Source of the DNA: Pseudoalteromonas piscicida
GTDB taxonomy: Bacteria > Pseudomonadota > Gammaproteobacteria > Enterobacterales > Alteromonadaceae
Direction: 5' to 3'
DNA length: 64,000 nt
NCBI RefSeq assembly: GCF_002744175.1
Contig: NZ_NKHF01000001.1
Coordinates: 1 to 64,000 of the forward strand
Part shown: piece by piece, positions 8,701 through 19,500 of the stretch
Layout of the letters: each line of letters opens with the position of its first letter
Numbering within the stretch: the stretch's first letter is position 1
Notes under the pieces: generated by a model
What the model was told of the DNA's origin: nothing
Databases searched by the model: none
What the model saw: only the letters and a program-made list of their open reading frames with translations
Program-made: the position numbers and the translations under genes

Positions 8701-11700
8701 CAAGATTGTGCTTTGGATAAGCTCGCACTTTCATGGCTAATAAGTGCAGTTAACAGCTGCTGCGCTTGCTGCAACCCTGATTTAAGATCTGCTTGGCGCA
8801 ATCGAAAACGGATCGGCAATGTATTGATAAACATGCCAACAGCCCTATCGGCGCCTTCTCCACCTTGTGAGCGGCCAAACATCACCGTGCCAAACACCGG
8901 ATCATTTAATCCGGTCAGTTTTTGTAGCACCATCGCCCAAGCTAGGTGGAATATCGCCGCGGCACTGGTGTTTTGTTTTATGGCAAGGTGGCGCACTTGC
9001 GCTGCCAATGCATCAGGCACGGCAGTTTCATGCGTTAGAATGTCCTCACCTGTGCCCTTAATATCTAACAATCCAAATGGCGCGGTTGGCGTTTCTATGT
9101 CCCCTAATAATTCACTAAAGAACGTAGTTTGCTCCGCTTCGGCCTCTGGGTTTTGCTGCGCTAGCGCCACAAAACGTCTAAATGGTACAGGCTCTGGCAG
9201 TAGCGCGGCATTACCTGCTAAAATCATCTGCACTTCTTCGACAAGTACTTCTAAGCTGGTGTGGTCCATCACTAAATGATGGCTCGGCAGTTGCAACCAG
9301 CACGTCTCGCCTTGCATTTCGGCAATAGCGATGGCGGCAATTAAAGGTGCACACTGTGTGTTTAGCCTAAAGTGGGTTGGGTCTACGGCTTCATTTAAAC
9401 GTCTTGCAGCTTCAGTTAAGCCTGCCTCATCAACAACTAGTGGCGCGTCACAGGCATAATCTAACCATTTGATTTCAACTTTGGCCTGACGCTGCACAAC
9501 TTGCACAGGCTCGGGCAGACCCTGCCAAAAGATGGCTGTCCGCAGAATATCATGACGGGCAATAACAAGGTTAAGCGCATCGATGAATGCAATCAACTGT
9601 GCACGGCTTTCAAAACGTAATAGGTTAGGCGTAATGTAAGCATCGCCTTTTTCTTGCAAAGTATGGTGGAATAAAATGCCCGTCTGCAGCGGCGCCAGCG
9701 GATAAATATCTTGGATGTTTTGTGCCCCTCCGTCTACTTGCTCGACGACTTTGGCTATCTGGTTGTTATCCAGCTGTACCAATGGCAGCATATCGCTAGT
9801 GATAGTGGTGGTATCCGTAGCAATCCCAGACCAGGCAACCTCTAACGCCGTATCCTGGCGGTGGGGCTTAAGGGCAGCTGCGAAGTTTTTAAGCACAGGT
9901 TGACTGAATAAAGTTTTCACTTGTGCTTGCCAGCCAGCTTTGCGGGCGCGTTCTACCAACTTAATCGCTAACAGTGAGTGTCCACCTAACGAGAAGAAAT
10001 TGTCATCTCTGCCCACTCGCTCCATACCTAGTAGGTCAGCCCATAGATCGGCAACCAAGGTTTCAGCCTCACCTATCGGTGCGCTGTATTCTTGCGCTTT
10101 TGCCCACTGCGGTTGAGGTAAAGCTTTGCTGTCTACCTTTCCGTTCGCGGTCAGTGGCATTTTATCTAACACTACAAACGCATTGGGCATCATGTAATCC
10201 GGAATGCTTTCACCAAGCGCTTGAGCTAATTGCTGCTCGTCTTGAATATTACCTGTTACATACGCGACCAACCTATCTCCTGTAGCCAACTGTTTAACTA
10301 AGACTTTGGCTTCACGCACTTGAGGTAAGCGCCTTAACTGCTCGGCAATTTCACCCAGCTCAATACGAAACCCTCGGATCTGTATTTGGTCATCACTACG
10401 ACCAAGGTATTCTATCTCACCATTTTGATTCCATCGCGCCAAATCGCCTGTGCGGTACATCCGCTGGCCATTACCTAACACGCTGTCTGCAACAAAGCGT
10501 TCCGCGGTCAAATCTGGTCGAGCAAAGTATCCTCTGGCCAGTTGTATGCCTCCTATGTATAACTCTCCGGTCACACCTTCAGGCACGGGGTTTAAACTAG
10601 TATCTAAAATATAGGTATGGGTTTGTGAAATACCTTGGCCAATAGGAGCCAAACTTCTATTGTCGTTAATAAAAGGCCAGTGGGTTACATGAATTGTGGT
10701 TTCTGTGGGTCCATACAGGTTGTTCATCACAACATCAGGCAGTGCCAGGTAGGTATCACGGAATAACTCAGCAGGCACGGCTTCACCGCCACACATGATA
10801 TGCCGCAGCGAGGTGCACTCAGCCACATCAGGTAGCTCGATAAAGGCCTGCAATAAAGCAGGTGGAAATGAGGTAATTGCCACCTGATGATGCTGAATTA
10901 GGCGCTTCAGCTCGATAGGATCGCGTTGGTCACCAGGTTTTGCAACCACCACCGACATCCCTTCACTCAGAGGGAAGAAAATCTCCCAGCAAGACACGTC
11001 AAACCCAAAAGCGGCTTTGTGCAAAACCGCTTCTTTCGGTTGTGGAGAATACTGTCTTGCCATCCATGCCATGCAGTTACTCAGTGCACGATGGCTGACC
11101 GCAACCCCCTTTGGGCGACCTGTGGAGCCGGAAGTATAAATCATGTAGGCCAATTGCTCAGGATGAATAACCACTTCTAGCGCTTGATTGGACAGTGTTT
11201 GCCATGGTATTTGCGCTAAGTTGACAACAGGTACTGAGGTTAAATTGTCCGTGTGCTGAGTATCTTGCAGCACCTGGGTTAATTTAGACTGCGCATCAGG
11301 GTGAGTGACAATGGCGGTGAGCTGGCTATTATCTGCGATATAAGCCAGTCGCTCAGCCGGATAATCTTGGTCCAAGGGCACAAATGCAGCGCCGGTTTTT
11401 AAGACGCCCAATAACGTGACTATTGTGTCCATGCTCCGCTTTAGCGCCACACCGACTCTATCTTCATGACCAATATTCAGGTTTTGAAGGTGCTGTGCAA
11501 GCTGGTTTGAACGTTCATCCAATTGTCGATAGCTCAACGTTAAATCTGCAAATACCGCTGCCACAGCTTCTGGCTGGATGTCAGCCAAACGGCTAAATTT
11601 TTGTTGGACTGGAGTTGTGTCTTCAAGTTGCTGATTCAGTCCCAAATGCTGCCATTGCTGCGTTTCGCTATCATCGAGCAAGTTAATATCACCGATGGCA

Positions 11701-13160
11701 ATAGTCGGTTCTGTGATCAATGCAGTCAGCACCCGCTCAAAGTGCTGACTCATACGAACGATGCGTCGTGTGGAGATGGCTTTTTGATCGTAAGTAAAGG
11801 TCAAAAAGCAAGCGCCGGTTCGGTTTTCAAGAACATCTAACACTAACTCAAACTGCACTTCTCCTGTGGTTGCAGGCAATTCACCGACTTTGAGCCCTGG
11901 CAACTGTTGTAATTGGCTTAAATCACCAAATTGATAGTTAAACAATATCTGAAATAACGGATGCACCTCGCTACTTCGCTCGGGCTGCAGGGCTTCAACC
12001 AATTGCTCAAAAGGTAAATCTTGATACTCGTGTGCTTCAAGTGTGGAAGCCTTCACTTTAGCTAACGCCTGTTGCAATGAAGTGCGACTGTCAAAGCGGT
12101 TATCTTGCACTTGGGTGTTGACGAACAAGCCAACCAAATTAGCGACTTCAGCTCGTTGCCGGTTAGCGATTGGCGTACCGACACGGATCTGCTCCATCCC
12201 AGTATATCGTTGTAGCAATATCTGAAATGCCGTCAGCAATACCATGTAATGAGAAACCTGCTGGCTGGTGGCAAAAGTACCAAGCTGTTGCGTTAAGTTC
12301 TGTGGTAATTGCCATACGTGTGATGCACCGCGAGCACTACCTTGCTCTGAGTTTTGGGCTAAACCATTATCCACCTTTAGCTGTAGCACAGGCTGTTCGT
12401 CACCAAGCTTTTGCTGCCAATACTCTAGCTGACGCTCAAGCTCCCCCGCTGTCATCCAGTCCTTTTGCCATTTGGCGTAATCACCGTAGGTAATATTCAG
12501 TGTCGGTAGCGCTGATTGAGCCAGCTGGCTCGATAAATCCCCTGGTGCGATTTCAGCGCTAAGCAATTGACTATACAGCGCAGCAAATTCTCCCACTAAA
12601 ATCTGTAATGAACCACCATCGGCAATAATATGATGCAATACCACCACCAGTTGATATTGGTTTGGTGCAAGCGTGAGTAACCCCACGCGAATTAAGTTGC
12701 CTTGGGTTAGATTAAACGGTGTGTTTAACCATTGCTGACGCACCGCATCAATGTTATCACCCGCACCTACCTCTACCTGAAAATCATTGGCAATTTCGAT
12801 TGGTAGCACCTGCTGCTTTACCTCAGTGTCAACTTGTACAAATTGCGTACGAAGTGCACAGTGACGAGCGATTAATAGCTGAAAGGCACGAGTCAACGCC
12901 CTCAGGTTTACCTCACCTTCGAGCTGTAAGCCCCCTGAGATATGATACGCTGCGCTGTCTGGGTCTAAATGCCATAAAAACCATTGACGTTGCTGTGCAT
13001 AAGACAGCTCAGCTGCCTCAGCTGAGTGATGAAACGGTAAAACAGGAAACTGACGCATGTTCAGCCCATCAGCTTGCACCTTTTGATATACCAACTGACG
13101 TTTTTCTTGAGGTAACTGGTGAAAGCGCTCAGCAATGCGTTGGATGACCTCACTGCTCAT
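5727..13160 (-). CDS. Two-module NRPS with terminal thioesterase: C-A-T-(dual E/C)-A-T-TE
   Basis: A 2477-aa terminal NRPS. Domains by motif: C (HHIIADGG near residue 175), A (YTSGSTGRPKG near 675), T (LGGHSLL near 1060), second C (HHLVMDH near 1297), second A (YTSGSTGRPKG near 1762), T (LGGDSI near 2148), and TE (GWSLGG near 2283). The second C begins with ILFHHTLQEKGDAY, close to the extra HH...GD motif of dual epimerisation/condensation domains. The residue loaded by its first module is therefore probably converted to the D form. Both A domains read, by eye against GrsA, as the same pocket D-V-W-S-M-G-L-I-H-K. I infer N-acyl-N-hydroxyornithine for both because of the hydroxamate enzymes nearby; this is not proven. 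The TE releases the product by hydrolysis or cyclisation. Its ATG overlaps the stop of the upstream NRPS gene (TAATG). Confidence 0.93.
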   Translation of the reverse strand: MSSEVIQRIAERFHQLPQEKRQLVYQKVQADGLNMRQFPVLPFHHSAEAAELSYAQQRQWFLWHLDPDSAAYHISGGLQLEGEVNLRALTRAFQLLIARHCALRTQFVQVDTEVKQQVLPIEIANDFQVEVGAGDNIDAVRQQWLNTPFNLTQGNLIRVGLLTLAPNQYQLVVVLHHIIADGGSLQILVGEFAALYSQLLSAEIAPGDLSSQLAQSALPTLNITYGDYAKWQKDWMTAGELERQLEYWQQKLGDEQPVLQLKVDNGLAQNSEQGSARGASHVWQLPQNLTQQLGTFATSQQVSHYMVLLTAFQILLQRYTGMEQIRVGTPIANRQRAEVANLVGLFVNTQVQDNRFDSRTSLQQALAKVKASTLEAHEYQDLPFEQLVEALQPERSSEVHPLFQILFNYQFGDLSQLQQLPGLKVGELPATTGEVQFELVLDVLENRTGACFLTFTYDQKAISTRRIVRMSQHFERVLTALITEPTIAIGDINLLDDSETQQWQHLGLNQQLEDTTPVQQKFSRLADIQPEAVAAVFADLTLSYRQLDERSNQLAQHLQNLNIGHEDRVGVALKRSMDTIVTLLGVLKTGAAFVPLDQDYPAERLAYIADNSQLTAIVTHPDAQSKLTQVLQDTQHTDNLTSVPVVNLAQIPWQTLSNQALEVVIHPEQLAYMIYTSGSTGRPKGVAVSHRALSNCMAWMARQYSPQPKEAVLHKAAFGFDVSCWEIFFPLSEGMSVVVAKPGDQRDPIELKRLIQHHQVAITSFPPALLQAFIELPDVAECTSLRHIMCGGEAVPAELFRDTYLALPDVVMNNLYGPTETTIHVTHWPFINDNRSLAPIGQGISQTHTYILDTSLNPVPEGVTGELYIGGIQLARGYFARPDLTAERFVADSVLGNGQRMYRTGDLARWNQNGEIEYLGRSDDQIQIRGFRIELGEIAEQLRRLPQVREAKVLVKQLATGDRLVAYVTGNIQDEQQLAQALGESIPDYMMPNAFVVLDKMPLTANGKVDSKALPQPQWAKAQEYSAPIGEAETLVADLWADLLGMERVGRDDNFFSLGGHSLLAIKLVERARKAGWQAQVKTLFSQPVLKNFAAALKPHRQDTALEVAWSGIATDTTTITSDMLPLVQLDNNQIAKVVEQVDGGAQNIQDIYPLAPLQTGILFHHTLQEKGDAYITPNLLRFESRAQLIAFIDALNLVIARHDILRTAIFWQGLPEPVQVVQRQAKVEIKWLDYACDAPLVVDEAGLTEAARRLNEAVDPTHFRLNTQCAPLIAAIAIAEMQGETCWLQLPSHHLVMDHTSLEVLVEEVQMILAGNAALLPEPVPFRRFVALAQQNPEAEAEQTTFFSELLGDIETPTAPFGLLDIKGTGEDILTHETAVPDALAAQVRHLAIKQNTSAAAIFHLAWAMVLQKLTGLNDPVFGTVMFGRSQGGEGADRAVGMFINTLPIRFRLRQADLKSGLQQAQQLLTALISHESASLSKAQSCSNVAKGTPLFSTLLNYRYSPNAHKHGDSKKLYVTEDGWQVFGGEERTNYPIGISIDDAGDGFNIVAQTLPSVEPAQLCGYLLNALTQLVAERALKQLGDWQALTDNAWQTQRLWSENTTKENTQQTVYRLFEAQVQKQPGAIAVTFKNSHVSYAELNQQANQLAHYLQSQGVGIESRVAVGMWRSVETVISLLAIMKVGASYVPLDLDYPAERLQYIVASSGVQLLLTHAEGVDALPPFPEQITQCVWQQIDLTPYSQDNLIVDAHPEQLAYVIYTSGSTGRPKGVAISHRSLVSCMQWMQREYQLTREDAVLHKAPFGFDVSCWELFFPLSQGGRIVVSEPGDHKDPDKLIALIKAQKVTTASFVPTMLQAFIEQTNPNEENHLRNIMVGGEAAPPELRQRMFAALPNAKVHNLYGPTETTIHVTNWEFTQAPRTTIPIGRAISNTSCYVLDEYLTPVPQGVVGELYLGGVGLSRGYLNRPDLTAERFVADPISASGGRLYRTGDLVRWNKEGLIEYMGRLDHQVKIRGLRIELEEIEAQLASISGIQKAVVLAKPSPSGERLVGYVQSQQVQSSDELKSILAKVLPDYMVPNSILSLERLPLSPNGKIDRDALPEPVWQDSGEFVAPINDMEQSVAQVWSEVLGIHNISRFANFFTLGGDSIACLKVVSLMRQRGFEMAVKHMFETADLSQLALQLTELQGATGSGNTLCSEPIIALNQKSAAASALFCLHDGFGKVLDYTTLARHLDGKCTVYGLTYQPDSLTGQAADLSALVASHLSEIRKVQARGPYRLCGWSLGGVLAHAIAAELEQQGEQVEQLLLLDPYSPPNASAQRSTPAEQIGPMTQLQTFFSLLLSEESGSALLQDVEIQSTLAECSAQQQISSDDIQKLMQQVFEHPRTEFMTGYGQLTVQDLYHLYLAFQPLFLAAVNIETLPVYTGKVELFWMKGREQAHKAWWYEWLNSQSVSSHDLDVGHFAVVKERTVLERV

Positions 13161-16100
13161 TATAGGTTCTCCATAAATGCTTCTAAGTCGAGCAAGGCAC
13201 CTTCTTGCTCCGGGTTTGTTTGTGCTGAAATAATTGCGGCTAAGTCTTTAAGCACTGGACTTGCAAAGGCGTCCCGCACAGCAATGTCTACGCCAAATTG
13301 TGCTTGGATTTGGCTCAGGGTTTCCACCGCAAGTAAAGAATGTCCGCCAAGTGCAAAAAAATTATCGTCACGTCCGACTTTTTCAAGCTGCAGCACCTGC
13401 TGCCATATCTTGGCCAGTCCACTTTCAATTTCACCTTGTGGTGCCGCAAACGTTGAAAATTGCTGTAACGATGGCTCAGGTAAAGCTTTACGGTCTAACT
13501 TACCGTTAACGGTGAGCGGCAACTTTTCGAGCTGCACAAACACACTGGGGATCATATATTGCGGTAACCGAGCAGTGAGTTGGGTGTTAAGCGTATCAGG
13601 CTCAAATTGAGTGTCATTTGCCAAAACTACATATGCCACTAATTGCTCGCCACCAACACTACTTTTCACTAACACCGCAGCATCAACTACATTTGCTAAT
13701 TGCCTTAGTTGGCTCTCTATTTCGCCCAATTCAATCCGCAAACCACGGATCTTCACTTGCTGATCTAAGCGACCTAAAAACTCAAGTTGACCTTCCTCAT
13801 TCCAAACTACCTTGTCGCCAGTGCGATACATTCTCGTGCCTTGGCTGCTGCTATCGGCAAATGGATTCGCGACAAAACGATCGGCACTAAGATCCGGTCT
13901 AGATAAGTAACCGCGCGCCAAGCATTCACCGGCAAGATATAGCTCTCCTGCTACACCTATCGGCACTGGATTGAGTGCGCTATCCAATACATAAGCTTGT
14001 ACGCCAGAGATAGGTTTACCAATTGGAATTACGTCATCTTGCTGGTGGCACTGCCAGCTTGTAACCTCTATCGCTGTTTCTGTCGGTCCATAAAGGTTGT
14101 GCAGTGCAGTCTGTTCAAAATAGTTAAAAAACTGCTGCTGGGTTTGCTGGGTTAGCTTTTCACCGCTCGTAAATACTTGCCGTAAACTTGGGCATAAGGT
14201 TTTTCCACCCAGCGCTTCGCGTGAGCTGCTTATCCCCGTCATAAATGCTTGCAACATGGAGGGGACAAAGTGACAAACCGTCACACCTTCAGATTCAATA
14301 AGTTGACGAATTTGTGTCGGTTCTTTGTGTTGCTCTGGACCTGCTAACACTAGGCTTGCGCCTTGCGTTAACGGCCAGAAAAACTCCCAAATAGAAACAT
14401 CAAAGCCAAATGGCGTTTTTTGCAAAACCCTATCGTTACCTTGAAGCTGGTAGCGAGTTTGCCCCCAAGCCAAGCGATTAGCGACCCCACGATGCACACA
14501 AGCAACTCCTTTAGGCTTCCCCGTCGAGCCCGAGGTATAAATCACATAAGCTAGGTTATCTAAATGGATTGTCACATCGGGGGTTGTGGTTGGATAAGCG
14601 CTTAACTCTAAGTGCTCAAGCCATGTTACTTGAGCGCAGATACTCTCTGCCAGCTGCGCTTTTACAGGAGCATGACTCAAGATACATGCACAGGCACTTT
14701 GTTCAATAATATAGTGTAAGCGTGCCTCGGGCAGTTGAGGCTCGATTGGTACGTAAGCCGCGCCCGCTTGAAGCGTAGCCAGCATTGCCACCACCATCTC
14801 AATGCTACGCTCAAATAGCAATGCCACTTTTGACTCATGGCTTATATTTTGTGCCACCAAATACTGTGCTAATTGATTTACCCGTTGCTGTAATTCTGCA
14901 TAGGTGACAAACTCGCCCGTAAACCTTAACGCAATCGCGTCAGGGGTTTTCTGTGCTTGAAGCGCAAATGCTTGAGGCACGCTAAGTAAGTTTGCTGATG
15001 TTTTACCGCCAGATTCAAGCACCGCTAAAGCCTTTTTCCGTTCAGCACTCATCAGTGAAAGATCGCGAATTTGAGTCTGTGGAGCTTGACAAAAAGTACG
15101 CAGAAGTGACTGATATTGCTCATTAAAGGTGGAGATCCATTCCGCTGAAAGTTTATTGCCATCATAAGTCCATTGCAATTGCACGCCACCATCACTTAGC
15201 TCTGTTGAATCTAGCGCGAGGTCGCACATGACTCCTTGAGTCAAACTAAAATAATTGGTCAACGAAACGCCATGCAATTGTGCTAAGCCACTGCTGCTAT
15301 CTTTTAGGTGATTGAACATCACTTGATAAGGCGTTGTGCCCTGCAAGTTAGGTTGGAAGCGTTTCATTAATGAGTCGATGGGAATATCTTGATGCGCTTG
15401 GATTGCTAATGCCTGCTGTGCACAGTTACTCAGCAGCTGCTGTAGCGTTAACTCACCACAAACAGACAAGTGCATAAGCTGCACATTGACAAAAAAACCA
15501 ACCACATTATGGCTGCCAAACTGATTGCGATTAGCCACTGGAACCGCTGTTATCAGCTCATCTTCCCCTGTGTATCTGTGCAGTAAGGCCTGATACCCAC
15601 TCAATAACACAGCGAATAGAGATACTCCTTGTTCACGAGCAAATTGCATCACTTGTTCTGCCAACTGGTAGGGTAACTGACTGACGAGTTGATCCGCTCG
15701 AGATGCTTTGCTTGTTTGGTGCGTCACACCAAGCTCAACCACTGGCAATGACCCTGTGAGTCGCGGCTGCCAAAACTGCCACTGCTGCTGTACTTGCTCG
15801 GCATCGCTATTAAGCCAATCATTTTGCCACTGAGCAAAGTCAGTATAATCTAGTCGATTTGCGTCATGAGTGATGGCTTGAGCAAGACTCGCTTTTTGAT
15901 AAAACTCGACGAAATCTTTAATGATCAAGCTCTTCGACCATGCATCGCTGATGATATGGTGGATCACCACCAATAGTACATGCTGCTGTGGAGAAAACTG
16001 TAACCACTGCATTCGCATTAATGGGCCTGAACGTAAATTAAAAGGCCTTGCTGCAAAACGCTCTAACCTTGCTTTGTAAACCTGCTCTTGAGCTTGCTCT

Positions 16101-16543
16101 AGGCTCAGTTCTGTATCGTTGTTTTGTAGCGTGGCGACATCCGCAGCTAATTGGCTTAGCTCCACTACCTCCAGCGGTAAGCTCATTGTCGGTAGTATCA
16201 CTTGCTCAGGTTTTGCTCCTTCACCCTCAACAAATTGGGTGCGTAGCCCCGCATGACGCTCGACTAAATGATCAAGACTTGCACGAAGAGCATGTTTGTC
16301 TAGATGGCCACTTAAACACATCCCCCCACCGAGATGGTAGGCGGTATTTTCGGGGTTGATCAACCACTCAAACCATAGCCTTTGTTGCGCCGCCGATAAC
16401 GGCGCTTGGAGTTTGCCCAGTTTTTTAATTACAGGCGCACTCGACTGTACTAGCTGCTTATCTTCAAGTTGTTTAAGCATGGCTTTTTTTTGCGCCAGCG
16501 TCATGTTGCCTTTTCGCGCTGCCAATAATGCATTGATCGACAT
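13160..16543 (-). CDS. Single-module NRPS C-A-T, predicted serine-loading
   Basis: An 1127-aa NRPS module. After a short N-terminal docking-like segment come C (HHIISDA near residue 194; Ala replaces the usual Gly), A (YTSGSTGKPKG near 670) and T (LGGHSLL near 1064). The A-domain pocket reads D-V-W-H-F-S-L-I-E-K. This is nearly the serine code, and the flanking sequence (VFTSGEKL, HFVPSML) resembles the serine domain of EntF. Serine is a confident prediction. The C domain should accept the beta-hydroxy acyl chain from the preceding PKS module. The ATG lies 2 bases after the PKS stop and the stop overlaps the next gene's start, so the genes are translationally coupled. Confidence 0.93.
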   Translation of the reverse strand: MSINALLAARKGNMTLAQKKAMLKQLEDKQLVQSSAPVIKKLGKLQAPLSAAQQRLWFEWLINPENTAYHLGGGMCLSGHLDKHALRASLDHLVERHAGLRTQFVEGEGAKPEQVILPTMSLPLEVVELSQLAADVATLQNNDTELSLEQAQEQVYKARLERFAARPFNLRSGPLMRMQWLQFSPQQHVLLVVIHHIISDAWSKSLIIKDFVEFYQKASLAQAITHDANRLDYTDFAQWQNDWLNSDAEQVQQQWQFWQPRLTGSLPVVELGVTHQTSKASRADQLVSQLPYQLAEQVMQFAREQGVSLFAVLLSGYQALLHRYTGEDELITAVPVANRNQFGSHNVVGFFVNVQLMHLSVCGELTLQQLLSNCAQQALAIQAHQDIPIDSLMKRFQPNLQGTTPYQVMFNHLKDSSSGLAQLHGVSLTNYFSLTQGVMCDLALDSTELSDGGVQLQWTYDGNKLSAEWISTFNEQYQSLLRTFCQAPQTQIRDLSLMSAERKKALAVLESGGKTSANLLSVPQAFALQAQKTPDAIALRFTGEFVTYAELQQRVNQLAQYLVAQNISHESKVALLFERSIEMVVAMLATLQAGAAYVPIEPQLPEARLHYIIEQSACACILSHAPVKAQLAESICAQVTWLEHLELSAYPTTTPDVTIHLDNLAYVIYTSGSTGKPKGVACVHRGVANRLAWGQTRYQLQGNDRVLQKTPFGFDVSIWEFFWPLTQGASLVLAGPEQHKEPTQIRQLIESEGVTVCHFVPSMLQAFMTGISSSREALGGKTLCPSLRQVFTSGEKLTQQTQQQFFNYFEQTALHNLYGPTETAIEVTSWQCHQQDDVIPIGKPISGVQAYVLDSALNPVPIGVAGELYLAGECLARGYLSRPDLSADRFVANPFADSSSQGTRMYRTGDKVVWNEEGQLEFLGRLDQQVKIRGLRIELGEIESQLRQLANVVDAAVLVKSSVGGEQLVAYVVLANDTQFEPDTLNTQLTARLPQYMIPSVFVQLEKLPLTVNGKLDRKALPEPSLQQFSTFAAPQGEIESGLAKIWQQVLQLEKVGRDDNFFALGGHSLLAVETLSQIQAQFGVDIAVRDAFASPVLKDLAAIISAQTNPEQEGALLDLEAFMENL

Positions 16544-16545
16544 GC

Positions 16546-19500
16546 TTAATTTGCTCCCTCAGCCAACTCTTCGATCAGCTCCTGCCGTAGCTCTTGCATC
16601 AAGGTTTCCTCTATCACCCGAGCAACCCCCAAAATAGTTGGATCTTTGAAAAAGGAAGCCGGTGACAAGGTGACCGAAAACTTATTACTCAATTGCGACA
16701 TCATTTGCACTCCCATTAAAGAGTCGCCGCCTAGCTCAAATAAGTTGTCGTGAATACCTATTTGCTCTATTCCCAACATGGCACGCCACACTTCTTCAAT
16801 GCCTGTTTGCAAATCATCCTCAGGTGCCACATAGGGCGTTGACAACTCAGGGCGCTCATAACCAACATGGCGAGGTTTAGCCTCTGCTACCGCTAAGTCT
16901 GCATCTAATAAGTTACCTTTTGTGGCTTCCAATCGAGCAGGAAGATCGAGTGTTGATACAGCAACTTGTGGTAATACTGGCGCACTGAGAATGCGCTCCA
17001 TTATTTCAATCCCTTGTTGAGGCGCGATACCAACTCCATCAGGCATATCCATATCACCCGCCATGCCTACCTCTCGCCAACTATCCCAGTTAACCGCCAA
17101 GACCGGATATCCACCAGTTTGTGCAAACCGCTGAGCATATTGCTGCGCGGTCCCATCTAGGTAGGCATTAGCTGCGGCATAAGCAGCTTTAGACAAACCA
17201 CCAGCAATACTGGCAAGCGATGAACACAACACCATAAAGTCCAGTGGCTGCTCGCTAAATAAAGACAACAAATGTTGCGTACCCACAACTTTGGCAGCAA
17301 ACATCTGCTCCACAAAGTCAGAGCCCGTCGAGCTAATCAAGGATGTAGCACCGCTACCAGCAGCATGGATCACCCCATTTATTTGCCCAAACTGCTGGTG
17401 TGCTTGTGCGACAACCTCAGCCATTTGTTCAAAGTTCGCGACATCCGCCTGTTTAACTAGTACCTGTGCACCAAAAGATTCCAATTGTGCTAATTTTTGT
17501 AGCTGTGTTTCTGAAGGTGTACTGCGACCAAGTAAGATTAGTTTAGCTTGGTAGTGCTCCGCTAAATGTTCAGCCATTACCAAGCCAACGCCACCCAAAC
17601 CACCGGTGATCAAATACACCCCACCTTGACGATAAACCGCTTCTTGTTGTTTAGGCTTAGGCGTCACTTCAAAGTCCATTACCCAGCGATGATAAGATCG
17701 ATAAGCGACTACTTCACCCGCCTCCGCATGCTGTTCTGCTAATAACCAATCGATCCAATCACCATAAAGTCGTGTGCCAAAATCCACCAGTTGACATTGC
17801 ATGTGTGGAAACTCTTGTGGGATTACTTTACACGGCCCCAGCAACATAGCCTGAGCAGGTAATATCTCATCATTGCCCGACACATCGGCCAACCTTTGGG
17901 TCACCACACTCAAGTTTACTGGTAGACCTAGCTGTTGTGATTCAAGCGCTTGAGCGAGCGTCAATAAACTCATCATGCCCTGCTGTTGAACAAGGTTTAC
18001 GTCATCCGCAACTAAACTCCACAGATGAAAGATGTGGGTAACAGGGCCAAAAGCTTGATTAACAGCAGCGAGCAGTTGTTGATAGTCGCTCAACTGTGCC
18101 GCACGGATCACAAATTCATGATTAGATTTTTGCTGAAACTCAAGACCCAACTCTACGCGAACCACCTTGTTAGTCTGTGTACACAGCTTATCAAGGAGCT
18201 GATCACAGGCAGTGTGCTTAGTTTCAAACAATAGAGTACAACCCAATTCAAGCGGTTGGGTTAAATCAGGTACTGAGCGTTTATATGAAGGGATGTAACA
18301 CCAGTGTTCAATGGGTTTTGGTGCCAAAGGATGATGGTTGTTTTGTGCCACAATGTTCGCATCGGCTTCAATCCAAAAACGTTTTCGCTCAAATGGATAA
18401 ACAGGTAGCGCTACGCGATGAGGTGTTTGCTCGTACAAAGCATCCCAATCAATCTCTACACCTTCAACCCATAAACGCCCCACGGCTAAGGCAAAGTGTC
18501 GCTCTGTCTCTTGCGCTTTTCTTGGATGTGGTAACGAAGCGACAATACTCGTTTGAGCTTTTACTTCTGCATCCCGTCCGGCAAGTTGACTTAGCATATT
18601 ACTTGGTCCCACTTCGAGTAACACGGTTTGCTCTAAGCCATTTTCTGACGCTGGATTGTCAAGATTGACGATAGTGCGAAGACCTTGGCTAAAGCGCACC
18701 CCTTGTGCTAAATGCTGCGCCCAATATTGAGGATCAGTCGCTTGTTGGTCGGTTATCCAAGTGCCTGTTACATTTGATACAAATGGAATGCTTGGGACGT
18801 TTCGCTGAACCTGTGCAATCAACTTACCCAGTTGATCGCCAGCATCACTTACCAAGGACGAATGGAACGCATGCGAGACATGTAATGGCTGCACAACTAC
18901 CCCGTGTTCGGTAAGTGTATTTGATAGCGCCTCGATCGCTTGCTCTGCACCTGAAACAACACAATTTTCAGGGCTATTTACTGCGGCAAGCTCTACTCTA
19001 TACTCAAGATTGTCGGTATCGAGATAAGGAGCTAAGGCGGCTTCTGAGAGCGCCACCGATAGCATGCAGCCCGGTGCTTGTGCCTGAATAAACTCGCCCC
19101 GCTTGGCGACCAGATATAGCGCATCTTCTAGACTAAATACGCCTGCAATACAAGCTGCAACGTATTCACCTATGCTGTGACCAATCATGGCACTAGGCTT
19201 CACTCCCCACGCCAACCACTGCTGTGCGAGCGCATATTCTACAGCAAATAATACTGGCTGAGTGACTGAGGTTTGTTTTAGTTGCGTCGCACCGTGCTCA
19301 ACGTCCGCTTCATCAACAAAAATAAGGTCTTTAATATCTTGGCCAACATGGGCTAATAAGCCCTCTCTGCAGCGATCAAAAGCATCTTTGAATACCTTTT
19401 CTGACTCGTATAGCGTACGGGCCATATTAATATGCTGCGACCCTTGTCCCGGAAACATAAAGACAACAGGTCTGTCACCTGAAGTAGTTAACTGCCCTTG

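Noticed and set aside
8695-9279. Long open frame (194 codons) on the plus strand inside the last NRPS gene
   Set aside because: Antisense to well-conserved NRPS domains, with no recognisable motif or ribosome binding site; high GC third positions on the coding strand produce such shadows.
12719-13147. 142-codon plus-strand frame antisense to the NRPS start
   Set aside because: Lies fully inside the condensation domain coding region and has no family features.
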